A program made the position numbers and the translations under genes. Below, one piece after another: positions 45,810 to 56,085 of a DNA stretch of 64,000 nt. The stretch spans positions 1,334,859,804 through 1,334,923,803 of the forward strand of contig OY856410.1 of NCBI GenBank assembly GCA_963693085.1, given 5' to 3'. Positions within the stretch are counted from its first letter, which is position 1; each line of letters begins with the position of its first letter. Source of the stretch: Alisma plantago-aquatica. Lineage: Eukaryota; Streptophyta; Magnoliopsida; Alismatales; Alismataceae. The notes beneath the pieces are model-generated. The model had not been told where the DNA came from, did no database searches, and worked only from the letters and a program-made list of their open reading frames with translations.

Positions 45810-47735
45810 TCATGTATTTGGACCAGGGGGCATGTCTGCCAAAGCATCAAGGAAGGGAATGTCGACATGTATTTTTTTCATAGCATCCCTAAATTTCATG
45901 AAGCGGGAATCAAGTCTTGTTTTTTTGAGGCAGGCTTGATAGGGAGTTCGGGGTTTGTAAACTGGTTCTTCATCTTCCACTTGAGGAGTTTCGGAGACAA
46001 ATGGTTTGGGTGTGTCTTCGGGTTCGACAACTACCATGTCTTCATCCTTGAATTCTAGAGGTGGGTCTGAAGAATTTTCTAGAGGGGGAGGGGCATGCAC
46101 CTTTCCCAAACGAGTAGAGACAACCTTGAGTTGTTCAGGATGTTTGGGATTATTTTCAAGCTGCCCTGCAAAAGTCCCAGCATGGGGTTTTTGTTGGGCA
46201 AACAAACGGGCCAACTGTGCGTCAGTTGTCTTTTGATGCGCTTGTATGGCCATGAGGGTTTGTTCTATGCTTGCCAGGCTAGGATGACTTGGGGGAGGAG
46301 GAGGAGGAGCATTTTGAGGTGGCTGGGGGGGTTGAGGTTGGTTTAGATTTTGGGGTGGAAGGTTTATGTTTTGGAATTGTTGGTAGTGTTGTCGATTTGG
46401 GTGATTTCCAAAATTTCTTTGATTGTTGTATGGGAATCCAGGTGGTGGTCGATTATTACTTTGAGGGTAGGGAGGCCTTTGTTGAAGTTGGTTAGAGTTT
46501 TCGGCACCTGAAGGGTTCCCATATTGAAAACCAGGGTGGTTTCTAGGTTGGTTGGGATTGTAGTAACTTTGGCCTGGCATTGTATGAATCGAATTGAGGT
46601 CTTCTGGTTGTTGTCCTACTTCAGGTTGCATGGGCATGTTGTAGAGATATTGACAATGGAGAGTGGTATGGTCGTATCCTTGGCAAATACCACAAAGGGA
46701 ATCCATGGCTTTTAGTTGTTGGGGTGACTCCCTAAGGGTGACCAAAGATGACTCTAACCGATCTTGTTTTAAGGCAATTAATTTTAGGGTTTCTGCTATG
46801 CTTTGGATATCATTATTAACTTCTGCCTTGGTTACCTTAAGGATTCCGCCAATCCCTCTTCTAGCCCTTGTTTCGGAAGCCCGTTTGACTACTTCCCATG
46901 CACTAGTCAAACTTTGATGCATGAAATTTCCTCCAGATGAGGAATCGAGAAAGAATTTGGTATCATCATCAACACCACGATAGAAAATCTCTATGAGTTG
47001 GGCTTGAGAGATATCATGGTGGGGGCACTTCCTAAGTAAGTCTTTGAACCTTTTCCAGGCTTCACCTAAAGACTCTACTGGGGACATAGAAAATTGAGTT
47101 ATTTGACCCCTAAGTTCATAGGTGAGAGACGGGGGGGTAAAATTTCTCACGGAACTTGCTTTGGAGAACTTCCCAAGTTGTGACATGTTCTTCGCTCTCC
47201 ATGGTGTTGTTCCAGCTACTAGCTTGGCCAGAGAGGGAATACTTAAACAACCTAAGGTGGATGGCATCTTTAGAGACACCTGGGAGTTTGTTCAAGGAGC
47301 AAAGGTCAATGAACCTTTAAAGATGATCTTGACTACTTTCCCCATTGTTGCCTGAGAATGGGTTGGCTTGCATCATGGTGATCCATTGTGTTCGAATTTC
47401 GAATTGTGGAGCAATAATATCAGGGGGTATAACCGGATGTTGTGCATAGGCCGTTTTGGAAATAGAAAAGTCTTTTAATTTTTTTGCCTTTCGGCTTCCC
47501 TCCTATCGGCTTCTATGGTTTCTTGCTTGGCCCTAAAGGCTGCACACAAAGTGGCTTCTCTTTCTGCTTGTTCGGCTTGGATGAGCTCTCTTTGAGCTGC
47601 GAGAGCTTGGTCGATCCTACGGGCGACTTCATCTTCATTCATTCTCACTAGATTTTGACGGTTTAGACGATGAAAACTCCTTTCTATTTCCAGATCAAAC
47701 GGTTGGAAATTGTCATTCGGGCATCGCATGCACAA
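45810..47735 (-). pseudogene. gag of element E
   Basis: The N-terminus is at 47735-47475. The capsid domain (KDAIHLRLFKYSL, WEVLQSKFREKF) is read in another frame until a run of seven C bases (47131-47137, minus sense). There an extra C shifts the frame into the long ORF ending at 45810. That ORF has EAWKRFKDLLRKCPHH, the zinc knuckle CGICQGYDHTTLHC (CX2CX4HX4C), a Pro/Gln/Asn-rich region with a run of prolines, and the DALADMP linker. The first 50 or so codons of the 47279 ORF are out of frame and not real Gag. Many plus ORFs here are shadows. Confidence 0.88.
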
Positions 47736-47888
47736 TTAAAGCACTTATTCATGTGTAGAAAAAATATACTGCCGGAATGGAAACTCGGCAGAAAGAGGAG
47801 TACACTTCCAGAATGTTACTCGGAAGGTATGAAAAAAAGAAAAAAAGTTTTTCAAAATTGTTTTGGGGTTTGAGAAAACAATCCGTTG

Positions 47889-47909
47889 TCCCCAAAAACG
47901 GTGCCAAAT
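47889..47909 (-). other. Primer-binding site of element E
   Basis: In the minus sense TTTGGCACCGTTTTTGGGGA directly follows the LTR, a diverged TGGCGCCGTTGCCGGGGA site as in A and G. Confidence 0.8.
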
Positions 47910-48956
47910 TGATAATCGTCATTTGCAATATCAATCACTAAGATGGTTAATCCTATAGTTTAAACCTTTTTTATTTCCAGTTCTAAGGGTAGTATAGAAG
48001 GGTCGATCCCACAAGACAACTTTTTAGAGATTGTTCTTAGAACCCAAAGTTTGAAGAACTTTATTATTTGTTTTTGGTATTTTTCTTTAGATTAAAGAAG
48101 AAAGTAAAGGTCAAGTTGGGGGTTTGATTGATTACACTAATGCAAGAAGAAATGCACTCAACAAGAACAAACATGCACAAGGAAAAATTAAGATGATTGT
48201 TAACACAAGAAAACTATATGAATGAAAGCCTAAGGATTGAAGAAAACAAAGGATGTGGTGATTAAATCAAGAGATGGAAATCGAGGCTCGTAGGGGTTTT
48301 CACCACCTTAGCCTAGGCGATAACAACTAATTCTTAAACGACGATTCGATTCAGGTTTGCAAATTTAAAAACTCACAAGAGATAAACTCCACATGAGCCC
48401 ATTGGTCTTGGTGCTCATGCTTCCTAGTTTATCATCCTAAAAGACAAAAATCCACGGTCATATCAAAACGTCTATGTAATCGATTTTATTGTTCTAAATC
48501 TGGATTTCCATGGTCATTTCCATCCAGATTAACATGCGATCCGAAGATCAACTATTAATTAAAATCGATTACCATCTATTCATTTAAGAAGAAGTCGTTA
48601 AAACCATGGATAAGGGGTTATTCCCCTTGCCTCGATAGAAGTCTACTCACTCATGGAGAAAGGGGAGATGGAGGAAGAAAGTACTGAAGCCATAGTCTAG
48701 CCAAAAATTAGGAGGTTAATACTTATGCTAGAGACAATGAAATGGCTTAGTTCTTAGTTCCTTGCTCCAATTAGAGGATGGAGAAAAGAAGATTAAGACT
48801 AAGGCGGAATGAAGAGACAAGAACAAGTATGAAAGAACAATGCTTGAAATAAAATCTACTTTATTGCAGACTAAGAAGATTATTACAAGAACAAATGCTT
48901 CATAGTCCCAATACAAAGAGAAATCCAAGATGCTCTGAGGAGGAGGAAGTGCCCCT

Positions 48957-48968
48957 CCTTTTATAGGA
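48957..48968 (-). promoter_or_regulatory. TATA box of element E LTR
   Basis: The minus strand reads TCCTATAAAAGG, a strong TATA box, about 80-380 bp downstream of the CCGATCGG cluster. Confidence 0.65.
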
Positions 48969-49044
48969 GAAGAAGGGGGCATTCTTACAATTAGGTTAAG
49001 GGTTTTTGAGACTGGCGGCTGGGATTTTGGCCTGTCTACGCACC

Positions 49045-49345
49045 GCCAACCAACCGGTTCGGCTACGAACCGATCGGCTGGAAGGTTCTGGAGTGCGGAA
49101 GCCAATCGATCGGCTACCAACCCTAATTAGGGTGGCGGCACAGTCCAACCCGCTCGGTGTCATTTCTTCTCATCAATGGGGCATCAGCCGAGCAGTTGGT
49201 TTAGGAATCGGGCGATCTCGGCCAGTCATCTGATGAGAATAATGATCGACGCTTGAAGGCAAATCGAGTGTTTCACTTTCTCAAACGATCGGGTCGACCA
49301 GGTGATACGATCGGCTGACAACACTAGTCGATCAGCTCAGGTCCT
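49045..49345. repeat. CCGATCGG palindrome cluster (element E LTR)
   Basis: Copies include CCAACCGGTTCGGC near 49050, GAACCGATCGGCTGG near 49067, GCCAATCGATCGGCT near 49101, and weaker ones to 49345. It lies upstream of the LTR TATA box. Confidence 0.7.
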
Positions 49346-49879
49346 GAAACTGTAGTAAAATAAACATGATTGTCAGATTTATGATAAAAATGAGAAAATA
49401 TAAATTTGTGCAATTTCAAGTGATGAATGGAGTATTTCTATGTGACAAGCTTAAAAATTCGCAGAAACGATGTGCTAAAATAGCACGCATCAGAAAGCAA
49501 CTCAAAGCAGCTCCAACCCTGGGTATTCTCATACTCCCGAGTCAGACCAAGCTCTAGATTTACAACGTCCTTCTCTCCGAGGAGTTGAAACGGGAAATAC
49601 ATTTCGATAGCTAGTCAAAACCTAATCCAAACATTCAAGCTAGAACTCAGATTCTATATAAGAAATCATCCGACAAAAGGGGACCAACCACAGAACAGTA
49701 GGTATTAAACTCCATAGATTCTATAAGCACAGATATTGTGTAAAAGGGGTTCAGTTACAATGCATATTAAATGAAAGTAAATGCTGAAAAAGTAAGATAG
49801 GTATCACCTCCTTGATGTAGGAGGACGATAGACAGTAGTGACCCCTAAGGCACAACTAACCTAGTACCTGGTAGAAGCT

Positions 49880-50060
49880 CTGCCCGATATGCTCATGTCG
49901 GGCAGCCACCCTATTGGGCGACAGACCATGATGGGCAGGCATATCGGTCAGGGCTTCCTACCAGATACGATCGTGTCGGGAATCACACCATGACGATGAT
50001 CCGTATCAGGTTCGGTGTTGTCTCAGGTTAGAAGGGACTTAGGTTCTCAGGTTCCTTATG
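49880..50060. repeat. CCCGATA-type motifs downstream of F promoter
   Basis: Copies such as GCCCGATATG, GTCGGGCAGCC, CATATCGGTCAGGGC and GATACGATCGTGTCGGG form a degenerate cluster in both orientations, in the transcribed part of the LTR. Confidence 0.6.
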
Positions 50061-50316
50061 TCAGGTGTAAAGAGAGAGTCATCTCAGGTTGAAGCCCATC
50101 TATGGACCCGACACCCTGGGTGGCCTTCTTGGTCATATCGGTCATCTGCGGCTACTGAGATAGGTTCTAAGTGAACCACTCTCGCCCCTCTCGGATTGGG
50201 GGTGCACTCACCTAGTGTCACACGGCATGCCTTGGTTGTCGACACACTAGCTCCTGAGGCTTTCCAAAGTTATCTTTCATGAGGTTCTGACCCGTCCCAT
50301 CGGAGTCCTGTAGCTG

Positions 50317-50326
50317 CTATTTATAG
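50317..50326 (-). promoter_or_regulatory. TATA box of element F LTR
   Basis: The minus strand reads CTATAAATAG inside a 19-bp block identical to that in the G LTR. Confidence 0.7.
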
Positions 50327-50389
50327 GCAGCAGTGGGAGGAGGTTGCGGTTCTCCAGGGGCCACATATCTTTGATTTGCTCTGCACATG

Positions 50390-50680
50390 TGGCTTTGGGG
50401 ATGATCAACATGTGTGTGTCATCCGGCGTAGTAGGTCGTCACGATGTACCGGGCTGCAAGTGTATCAGGTGGCCACGGTGGGCAGACGCTTTCTGACAAG
50501 TGACTCGTATCGCGTGACATGCCATAACGGTCTAATTAGTCATGGAGGGCAGAGCTCTCTGTCGGGTAAGTGGCATACCGCCCGTCAGGGCCTCCTTGTG
50601 CGACACGCCCGTGTCGCGTTGCTACTATATCGGGTTGAAGCTATGACAGGTGAGTGGCGTGTCAGGTTGCTGGTAGAAGG
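50390..50680. repeat. Dyad motif cluster upstream of F promoter
   Basis: CG-rich dyads include CGACACGCCCGTGTCG (50600-50615), TCGTATCGCGTGACATG and several TGTCGGG or ATATCGGG copies. The CGACAC..GTGTCG dyad recurs at 63668-63690. Confidence 0.65.
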
Positions 50681-50901
50681 GTCGATGTAGGTAAGCGTCG
50701 TTCATGGGCCGGGACAGGCCTTTAGCGGTCTTTTAGGTATAAAATAGGGGAAAATCTATACAAAAGATGGAAAAAGAGTTAAGGGCATAGCGTAGTTTAC
50801 TTTTGTGCAAAACATGAAAAACATTGAGAGGAAAAATAGTTTAGAGGGCAGTTTTGAAAAGGAAATAAATGCTATAAATAGCCATAAAATGAGTGTTATC
50901 A

Positions 50902-50917
50902 ACTCCCCCAAACTTAG
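50902..50917 (-). other. Polypurine tract of element F
   Basis: The minus strand reads TAAGTTTGGGGGAGT immediately before the LTR start. A similar tract, TTAAGTTTGGGGGGTACTAT, lies upstream at about 51845-51864. Confidence 0.75.
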
Positions 50918-51921
50918 CATTTTGATTGTCCTTAATCAAACTGTACCTATTTTTAAAGTTTCATTTGCGATACTACTTCATGATTAGACACTATCCTCGG
51001 ACAAGGGGTTTAAGTGCATTTTTCGAGTCGTTCATTGGGAAAATTACATCTACTCACGAGCAACGGGCTTTATTGTTTTTCATTGCCTTATTTATGTAAA
51101 AATATTCTCTTCATCTTCGATGAGACTATGGTGCATGGTTTCAAAGTTTGCTTTCACACTGAATAGCTTTTGGGAGCAAGAAGTTGGGTTTTTGGGAAGG
51201 CTAAAGGCTTTTTTTTGGGTTTTTCTTGTTTCCCATTGGTCCATCTAGGTACGGGTCCATTAGTGGGCAAGTGGTCCCTGAAGTCCAAGCCTGTTGGCTT
51301 TAGAGTAGTGATTTCACATCCTACGTACCACTGCCCCAGATCTACCATGCCTAAAGATGGGTACTTTTGGAAGAATAACTGTGTTTTTTTTTCATTAGGC
51401 AGAACTCTCATGCTTTTATTCACTCTCATAAGGGTTTTCTCTCCCTTTTTTCATTTTGGGATTTTGGCGGATAAGGGGGGGAAATATTTTTGCTGTTCGG
51501 GTAGCTTTTTCCTTCATATGCACATCTCTTAGTTGTTGCGAGATTATTTTTTTATTTCAAAAATGGCGTAGAAAAATTTGTAGCCTTTTTGTCATTTGAG
51601 ACTGCATTTTCAGAATGATCATAACAAAAGTGTGCACCACCTTAGACACAAAGAGAACAAGCTGGGAGAAGTTGTATCTGATATTTAATATAAAATGCAT
51701 ATGTACAATTGTATAGAGGCAAGGAGTTGTATATGCATTGTTTTGTATTAGACTTGTATATGTATATGTACACAGGATATATATAAGAGAAAGAAGAAAG
51801 GCAAAATGGAAGAACTTTTAATACCTCCCACACTGATATATAGTACCCCCCAAACTTAATCCACACTCTGTCCCAGAGTTGTGAGATAAATAAGGTAGGA
51901 TAGTGATAAGTCAGTGAGGGT
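50918..51921 (-). other. 3' UTR of element F
   Basis: Between the C48 stop and the polypurine tract I see AT-rich DNA with T-runs and no coding frame. ORFs 51154-51429, 51170-51532 and 51642-51965 lack domains. Confidence 0.5.
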
Positions 51922-54478
51922 TTAGCTGGTGAGCGCGCCTCCTTCAGATATAAGCTCCCACACATATTCTCCGTGTTTGCTATGGTAGTTGATGTGGTGG
52001 AGCTTGTCAGGCATTTTTTGTAGTGCCACTGAGTTAGAGATCCATTCTAGCATGTAGATGATGCAGTCGTTTGATTGTGGAACTTGATGTGGACTGCTGT
52101 GGCAGAATTGAAGCTCGTGCCATGCGTTCTTCGTGTTTTCCAAGAACGGCTGGATCAACATTGCCACCTCGGTGTAGTATTTTCTGGCTAAGCACTCGAG
52201 GGGTGTCAACGTGGTTGATGTACACTGCACCGGATGATCTTTATTGTTATCTGAGCTGTTGTTGAATATTGTTGCTCGTGGGCGAGTGTACACCGTCAGG
52301 AGAGGCCAGTGATTGTAGTGTAGGATCGGAAAGAAGATGATATGTGGCAAGCTGCTTTGTATCTTTTCCAGAAATGACTGCTTCGCTCCTAACTCGTCAG
52401 CTAGGCAGATATCATTGAATAACATAGGATGGGTGATGTATGTGTGTTCAAACTTTCTATGTAGTAATTAGATGTAGGCTGCCGCCAATGACATTGCCAG
52501 ACATCCTCTTTCCTTTATCACGTCTCGAAGATCATCCACTGGGACAATGACATCTTCTGCCTCATAGATGACGTATGCGGGGGTAGAATCAGCCAACTTC
52601 TGCAGAATTTTGTTGACTTGTTCCTGGGTTAGTGAAGAACACGCAAAATGGTCGAAGTTGCTGACTACTTCTTCTGAAGCATCAGGCGAAATGGGGTCTT
52701 CCGCTGTAAGAATATCGCGTAGAATTTCCATTCGCTTGCCTACCCCGTAAACGTCTGTGTCCATTTCGGCTTCTCCCTTGGGAAGGCTGCTAGGTAGGGA
52801 GGATTCGTCATATTGATTGTTGTCCAGTAGCTTCTCGGGGATGTCTGTGTCTCGGAAATAGTGCCCATCCTTGATCAGTAGCATGGCATAAGTGCTCCTG
52901 AACTGATAGAAATTTTGGCCCTTGACATGCCTTAGGTATCTGAAGATGTGCAGCTTCTCAATGGCGTGCAGGACTACGAAGGTGTTGTTTCCACTTCCCT
53001 CTTCTTATTGAACGGGAAAGTCAGTGAGTGTAAAGAAATTCCAGATGTCGCTGTGAAGTTGGATTCCGTACTTGATTGCGTGGTGGAGACGCAGTGGGAG
53101 AAGACTCAGATTTCTATCTTCGGGGTGAATGAAGGTGTTTCCTGAGTGTGGGACCTCCTTGTGGCAGCAGCTGAGGAGCTAGATGTCGTGCTTTCAGAGG
53201 TCCTCCATGCAAAGGAACCAGTTCCTTCGATGCTTGTAGGGGTCCAACACCAGGTTGGGGTTGTGCTCTTCGATGTACTCCAGTATGCTGGCCACCTGTG
53301 TAGAGTTGTATAGCCCCTTCATCAATCTTCTCACCAAAGTCGAGGTGGAATTGTAAATGAGTTGTCGGCTTGTCCTGATGCCCGCGTTCTCAATCATGGC
53401 ACCTTGTAGGACCATGAAGAGTTTCTTTCTAACGACAGCTGGTGAGCGGAACATGCTCCTCAGTGCTCCCCGTCGTATGAAGAAGTAGTCGTCGATCTAA
53501 ACGATGTCTTGTTCATCTGCCTACGATCTCAGGACCTTGTTCAGCAATTTCTGGTCTCTGGTCATCAGGTATCCGATGGCTCTTCTATCAAAGTCCACCA
53601 TCTCAAAGGAGGGGATTTCAGACGGCGTAGAAAATGTGTCTGCCATCAAACTCTTTCCTCTGGGGGGTGTCTATTGTTAGCAGTATAGATGTCCCCCCTT
53701 CTCCCTCTGATTCTTCAGAAGAGTCCTCCCCGACGCTGATTGATTCGTCATTGTCTTCAGTTTCTTCGAGGGAGGCTGAGGGAGCATCTTCTTCTATGCC
53801 ACGGGAACTCTCCTGTCCTACTGGAGCCACATCGGCTAACTTGTGTATCACCCCTTCCTCGGGCATTGTGGAGGGCCCGCTGGAGGAGGAAGGAGATGAC
53901 ATCCCGAGGGAGGACGCTGATGAGGAGGGAGGAGAGTCAGAGCCATGAGGTGATGGAGACCTCCTTGGCTGTCTTGAATGGGGGTGGTCGTCTCTCTGGT
54001 CCAACCTTTCTTCTATTGCGTCGAGGCGTTGGAGCGCCAACTGCATTGTCTTGTTGAGGGCTTCTAGTTTGCCGGGAAGGCCAACTAGGGTCAGCATTTG
54101 TCACTCCTGGTCATTCGACCTCTCCTAGAAAACAATGAACTTACGGGTGAGGGAATCAAAAGTAACAGAGTGGTTGCCTGTTACCTCCCGCAAGTAGTCA
54201 AATTCTTGACCCAAGATCTGCCCCAGTGATGGAGGGGTTGTAGCTGATCTGCCCCTCGGCCTCCTGATGTCCCTCACACGAGAAGTTCGGCTCGACGAGT
54301 GTGCATCTCCACTTGTGTCTGAATCCATGCAGATTGTTCATGAGGGCATCGCTTCAGAGCGGGGCGTTGGTGCCTTTGTGGCTTCCTCCGCCTCACTTGC
54401 TTCTGATGGTGGGGAGGGGCGCGGAGAAGGGGGTTAGTCTACCAATTAATTGTCGGCGACCTCCTCGACAACTACCAC
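51922..54478 (-). pseudogene. C-terminal part of F ORF with Ulp1/C48-like peptidase domain
   Basis: From 54478 the frame gives an acidic Ser/Pro-rich region with a coiled-coil-like LEALNKTMQLALQRLDAIEERL (54097-53618). After a shift, one frame runs from 53454 to 51922 with several stops. A middle domain (FRSPAVVRKKLFMVLQGAMI; HRRNWFLCMEDL) has no name. The end (about 52600-51922) resembles C48 peptidases: a DDLRDVI..RGCLAMSLAAAYI start, IIFFPILHYNHWPLLTVY with the His-Trp pair, NNSSD where the family has Asp-Ser, and VPQSNDCIIYMLEWI with the catalytic Cys. His and Cys are kept; the Asp position looks like Asn. C48 enzymes cleave SUMO-like proteins. Confidence 0.72.
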
Positions 54479-55915
54479 TGGCGATGTTCCCAAATTAGCG
54501 CATATTTTCTATGCATTTTATATGTGATTTTATATCACTTTAGTCTTAATATGCACTCTTTTGTTCATGTTTTATGATTTCTGTCTCGCATTAGATAAAA
54601 GTAGTAAAAATAGCCAATAATGTAGCTAATTAGCCAATTTTTGACTTACAGGCACTGAAACTAGCCAATTTCGGGACTCTCAAGTACCGAACCTGAAAAG
54701 ACAAGAATTCCACCAGCTGGCTGATATGGCCTGGCGGATACAGCTGCCCGATACAGCCTGGCCGATACAGCTGCCCGATACGGTTTCCCGATACGGTCTA
54801 CCCGATACGGTCCGCCCGATACGATATGCCCGATACGGTCCGCCCGATACAGTCAGCCCGATATGGTTTCCCAATACGGTCTAGAGAGAGCGAGAGAGCC
54901 GAGGAGTCCAGAGGGATGAAGAGAAGACCCAAGGATCGAGATCCGACCTACACAGAGGTCGAGGAGCAAGATCCACCTCTCCTCTATGGGCTATATCTCT
55001 TCCCTCTTCTCTTTCACTCTACTGCATTCCTTTGTTTCTTGTACAAACGATGTTTATCCATCTTTGTTCGGTGCCATCTATGCTTGTCTATGGCTAGTTA
55101 GCTCCTTCTTGGCTATGTAGCCCGATTGGGCATGTTTATATACTTTTGCCTTAAGCAAGTAGATTCATATCAGATCTAGTATGTTGCATGTTCTATTTTC
55201 TCTTTCCAAGTTATGATTGCTAGTTTGGTTTATCTCTTACTCGCTTGAACTGTTGTTTCTTCCTGTATCGAGAGATCCATTGTAGGAATAGCTAAGAGAC
55301 GATAGTTTGGATCTGAACTCGAGAGGAGGACGATCCGAGGTATTCCGTTCCTAACACCCTGGAATATCCTAAGACCCGAAAGGGAACTTATTGTATTCTG
55401 AGGTGTTGATATGTCATTCCTCGAGAGAGGGTCATTGACATATTATTGATGGTTTTATTCACGCATCGTGAGAGCGAGTGGGATAACCCCACAGGACAAA
55501 TGCCACCGTGCATACTAGATGCTTGCTTGGGTGTTCAAGGGTTGTCTACGCCTGAGAACGAGTGCATGGACTGCCCCGTTTGTGGTTACATATCCAGGAA
55601 CTCTCCTTCTCTGTTTAGTAGAATCCCGAGCTCTGTTTTCTTTTCTTTTCTTTTCTTTGTTTTGTTTTATATCGTGACAACTCGCTAGACTAGTTCTAGC
55701 ACTTCCTTTTATCGACTATCGTCTTGTCTTATCTGACTAAGGAACGAGATCTATGGCATCCTAAACGTCACCACGTCCCTGTGTTTGACCCCGTATATCT
55801 ACTTCGACGCCGTAATAAAGTTGCGGGGGCCAAGAAGGTTTCGGGTTATAAATTTAAAGCTTGATTCCTTCCTTTATCCCGCGTTCATTTCCGGACGCGT
55901 AAAAAAGGTCGGTCA
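54479..55915 (+). repeat. Element G 5' LTR (promoter deleted)
   Basis: It begins TGGCGATGTTCCCAAATTAG and ends GGTCGGTCA. It is collinear with the 3' LTR except that about 345 bp between two CCCGATACGG clusters, including the TATA box, are missing. As it stands this LTR lacks its core promoter. Confidence 0.9.
54719..54882. repeat. CCCGATACGG tandem array (element G 5' LTR)
   Basis: Twelve copies of GCCCGATACGGTC-type units lie head to tail. GATA positions are at 54723, 54737, 54750, 54764, 54777, 54790, 54804, 54818, 54832, 54846, 54860 and 54874, a period of 13-14 bp. Variants mostly change the CG sites. Confidence 0.95.
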
Positions 55916-55920
55916 ACTTT

Positions 55921-55938
55921 TGGCGCTGTTGCCGGGGA
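55921..55938 (+). other. Primer-binding site of element G
   Basis: TGGCGCTGTTGCCGGGGA lies five bases after the LTR end, one base from the standard Athila/Tat primer site. Confidence 0.9.
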
Positions 55939-56050
55939 TGTGGTTTTCCACGTTTACATGCCTAGTAGATTTTTGTTCTGTCAATATAAGTCTTTATATA
56001 CATACATAGTTTTCCTCTTGCTTTACACATACTTGTTCATATATACTAAA

Positions 56051-56083
56051 TCACTTTTCTTTTTCTCATACCTTTTTTTTCAG
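56051..56083 (+). promoter_or_regulatory. Likely 3' splice site before the G ORF
   Basis: A long pyrimidine tract ends in CAG at 56081-56083, two bases before the ATG. This is the classic form of a plant or animal splice acceptor and suggests the ORF is made from a spliced RNA. Confidence 0.55.
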
Positions 56084-56085
56084 CC

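Larger units (their letters stand above)
40700..49492 (-). mobile_element. Element E: Athila/Tat-type Ty3-gypsy element, 3' end lost
   Basis: In the minus sense: LTR (49492-47910), primer site, gag, protease, RT, RNase H, integrase, a spacer with a palindrome cluster, and the first part of an ATHILA-ORF1-like gene that stops near 40720. The 3' LTR is missing. Gag-pol is close to complete with only a few shifts and stops, so E is younger than A. The gene order with an extra ORF after integrase is typical of Athila. Confidence 0.85.
47910..49492 (-). repeat. Element E 5' LTR
   Basis: In the minus sense it runs TGATGCGTGC...GATTATCA, with TGAT/ATCA ends. It is about 1.58 kb, with TATA box at 48957-48968 and the palindrome cluster at 49045-49345. 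No second copy is present, because the 3' end of E is lost. Confidence 0.8.
49493..50901 (-). repeat. Element F 3' LTR
   Basis: It begins TGATAACACTC right after the polypurine tract. It shares CTGCCTATAAATAGCAGCT (50310-50328, minus) and GGAGCTAGTGTGTCGA (about 50239-50254, minus) with the LTR of element G (59734-59752 and 59815-59830), so F and G are one family. Motif clusters lie on both sides of the TATA box (50390-50680 and 49880-50060). The far end is not resolved. Confidence 0.7.

Noticed and set aside
45867..47355. Many plus ORFs opposite E gag
   Set aside because: They are antisense shadows of the Gag coding region.
53634..54057. Plus ORFs of about 105 codons
   Set aside because: They mirror the acidic Ser-rich minus-strand coding of the F ORF.
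54719..54882. CRISPR-like array
   Set aside because: Units are 13-14 bp head to tail without unique spacers, in a plant LTR.
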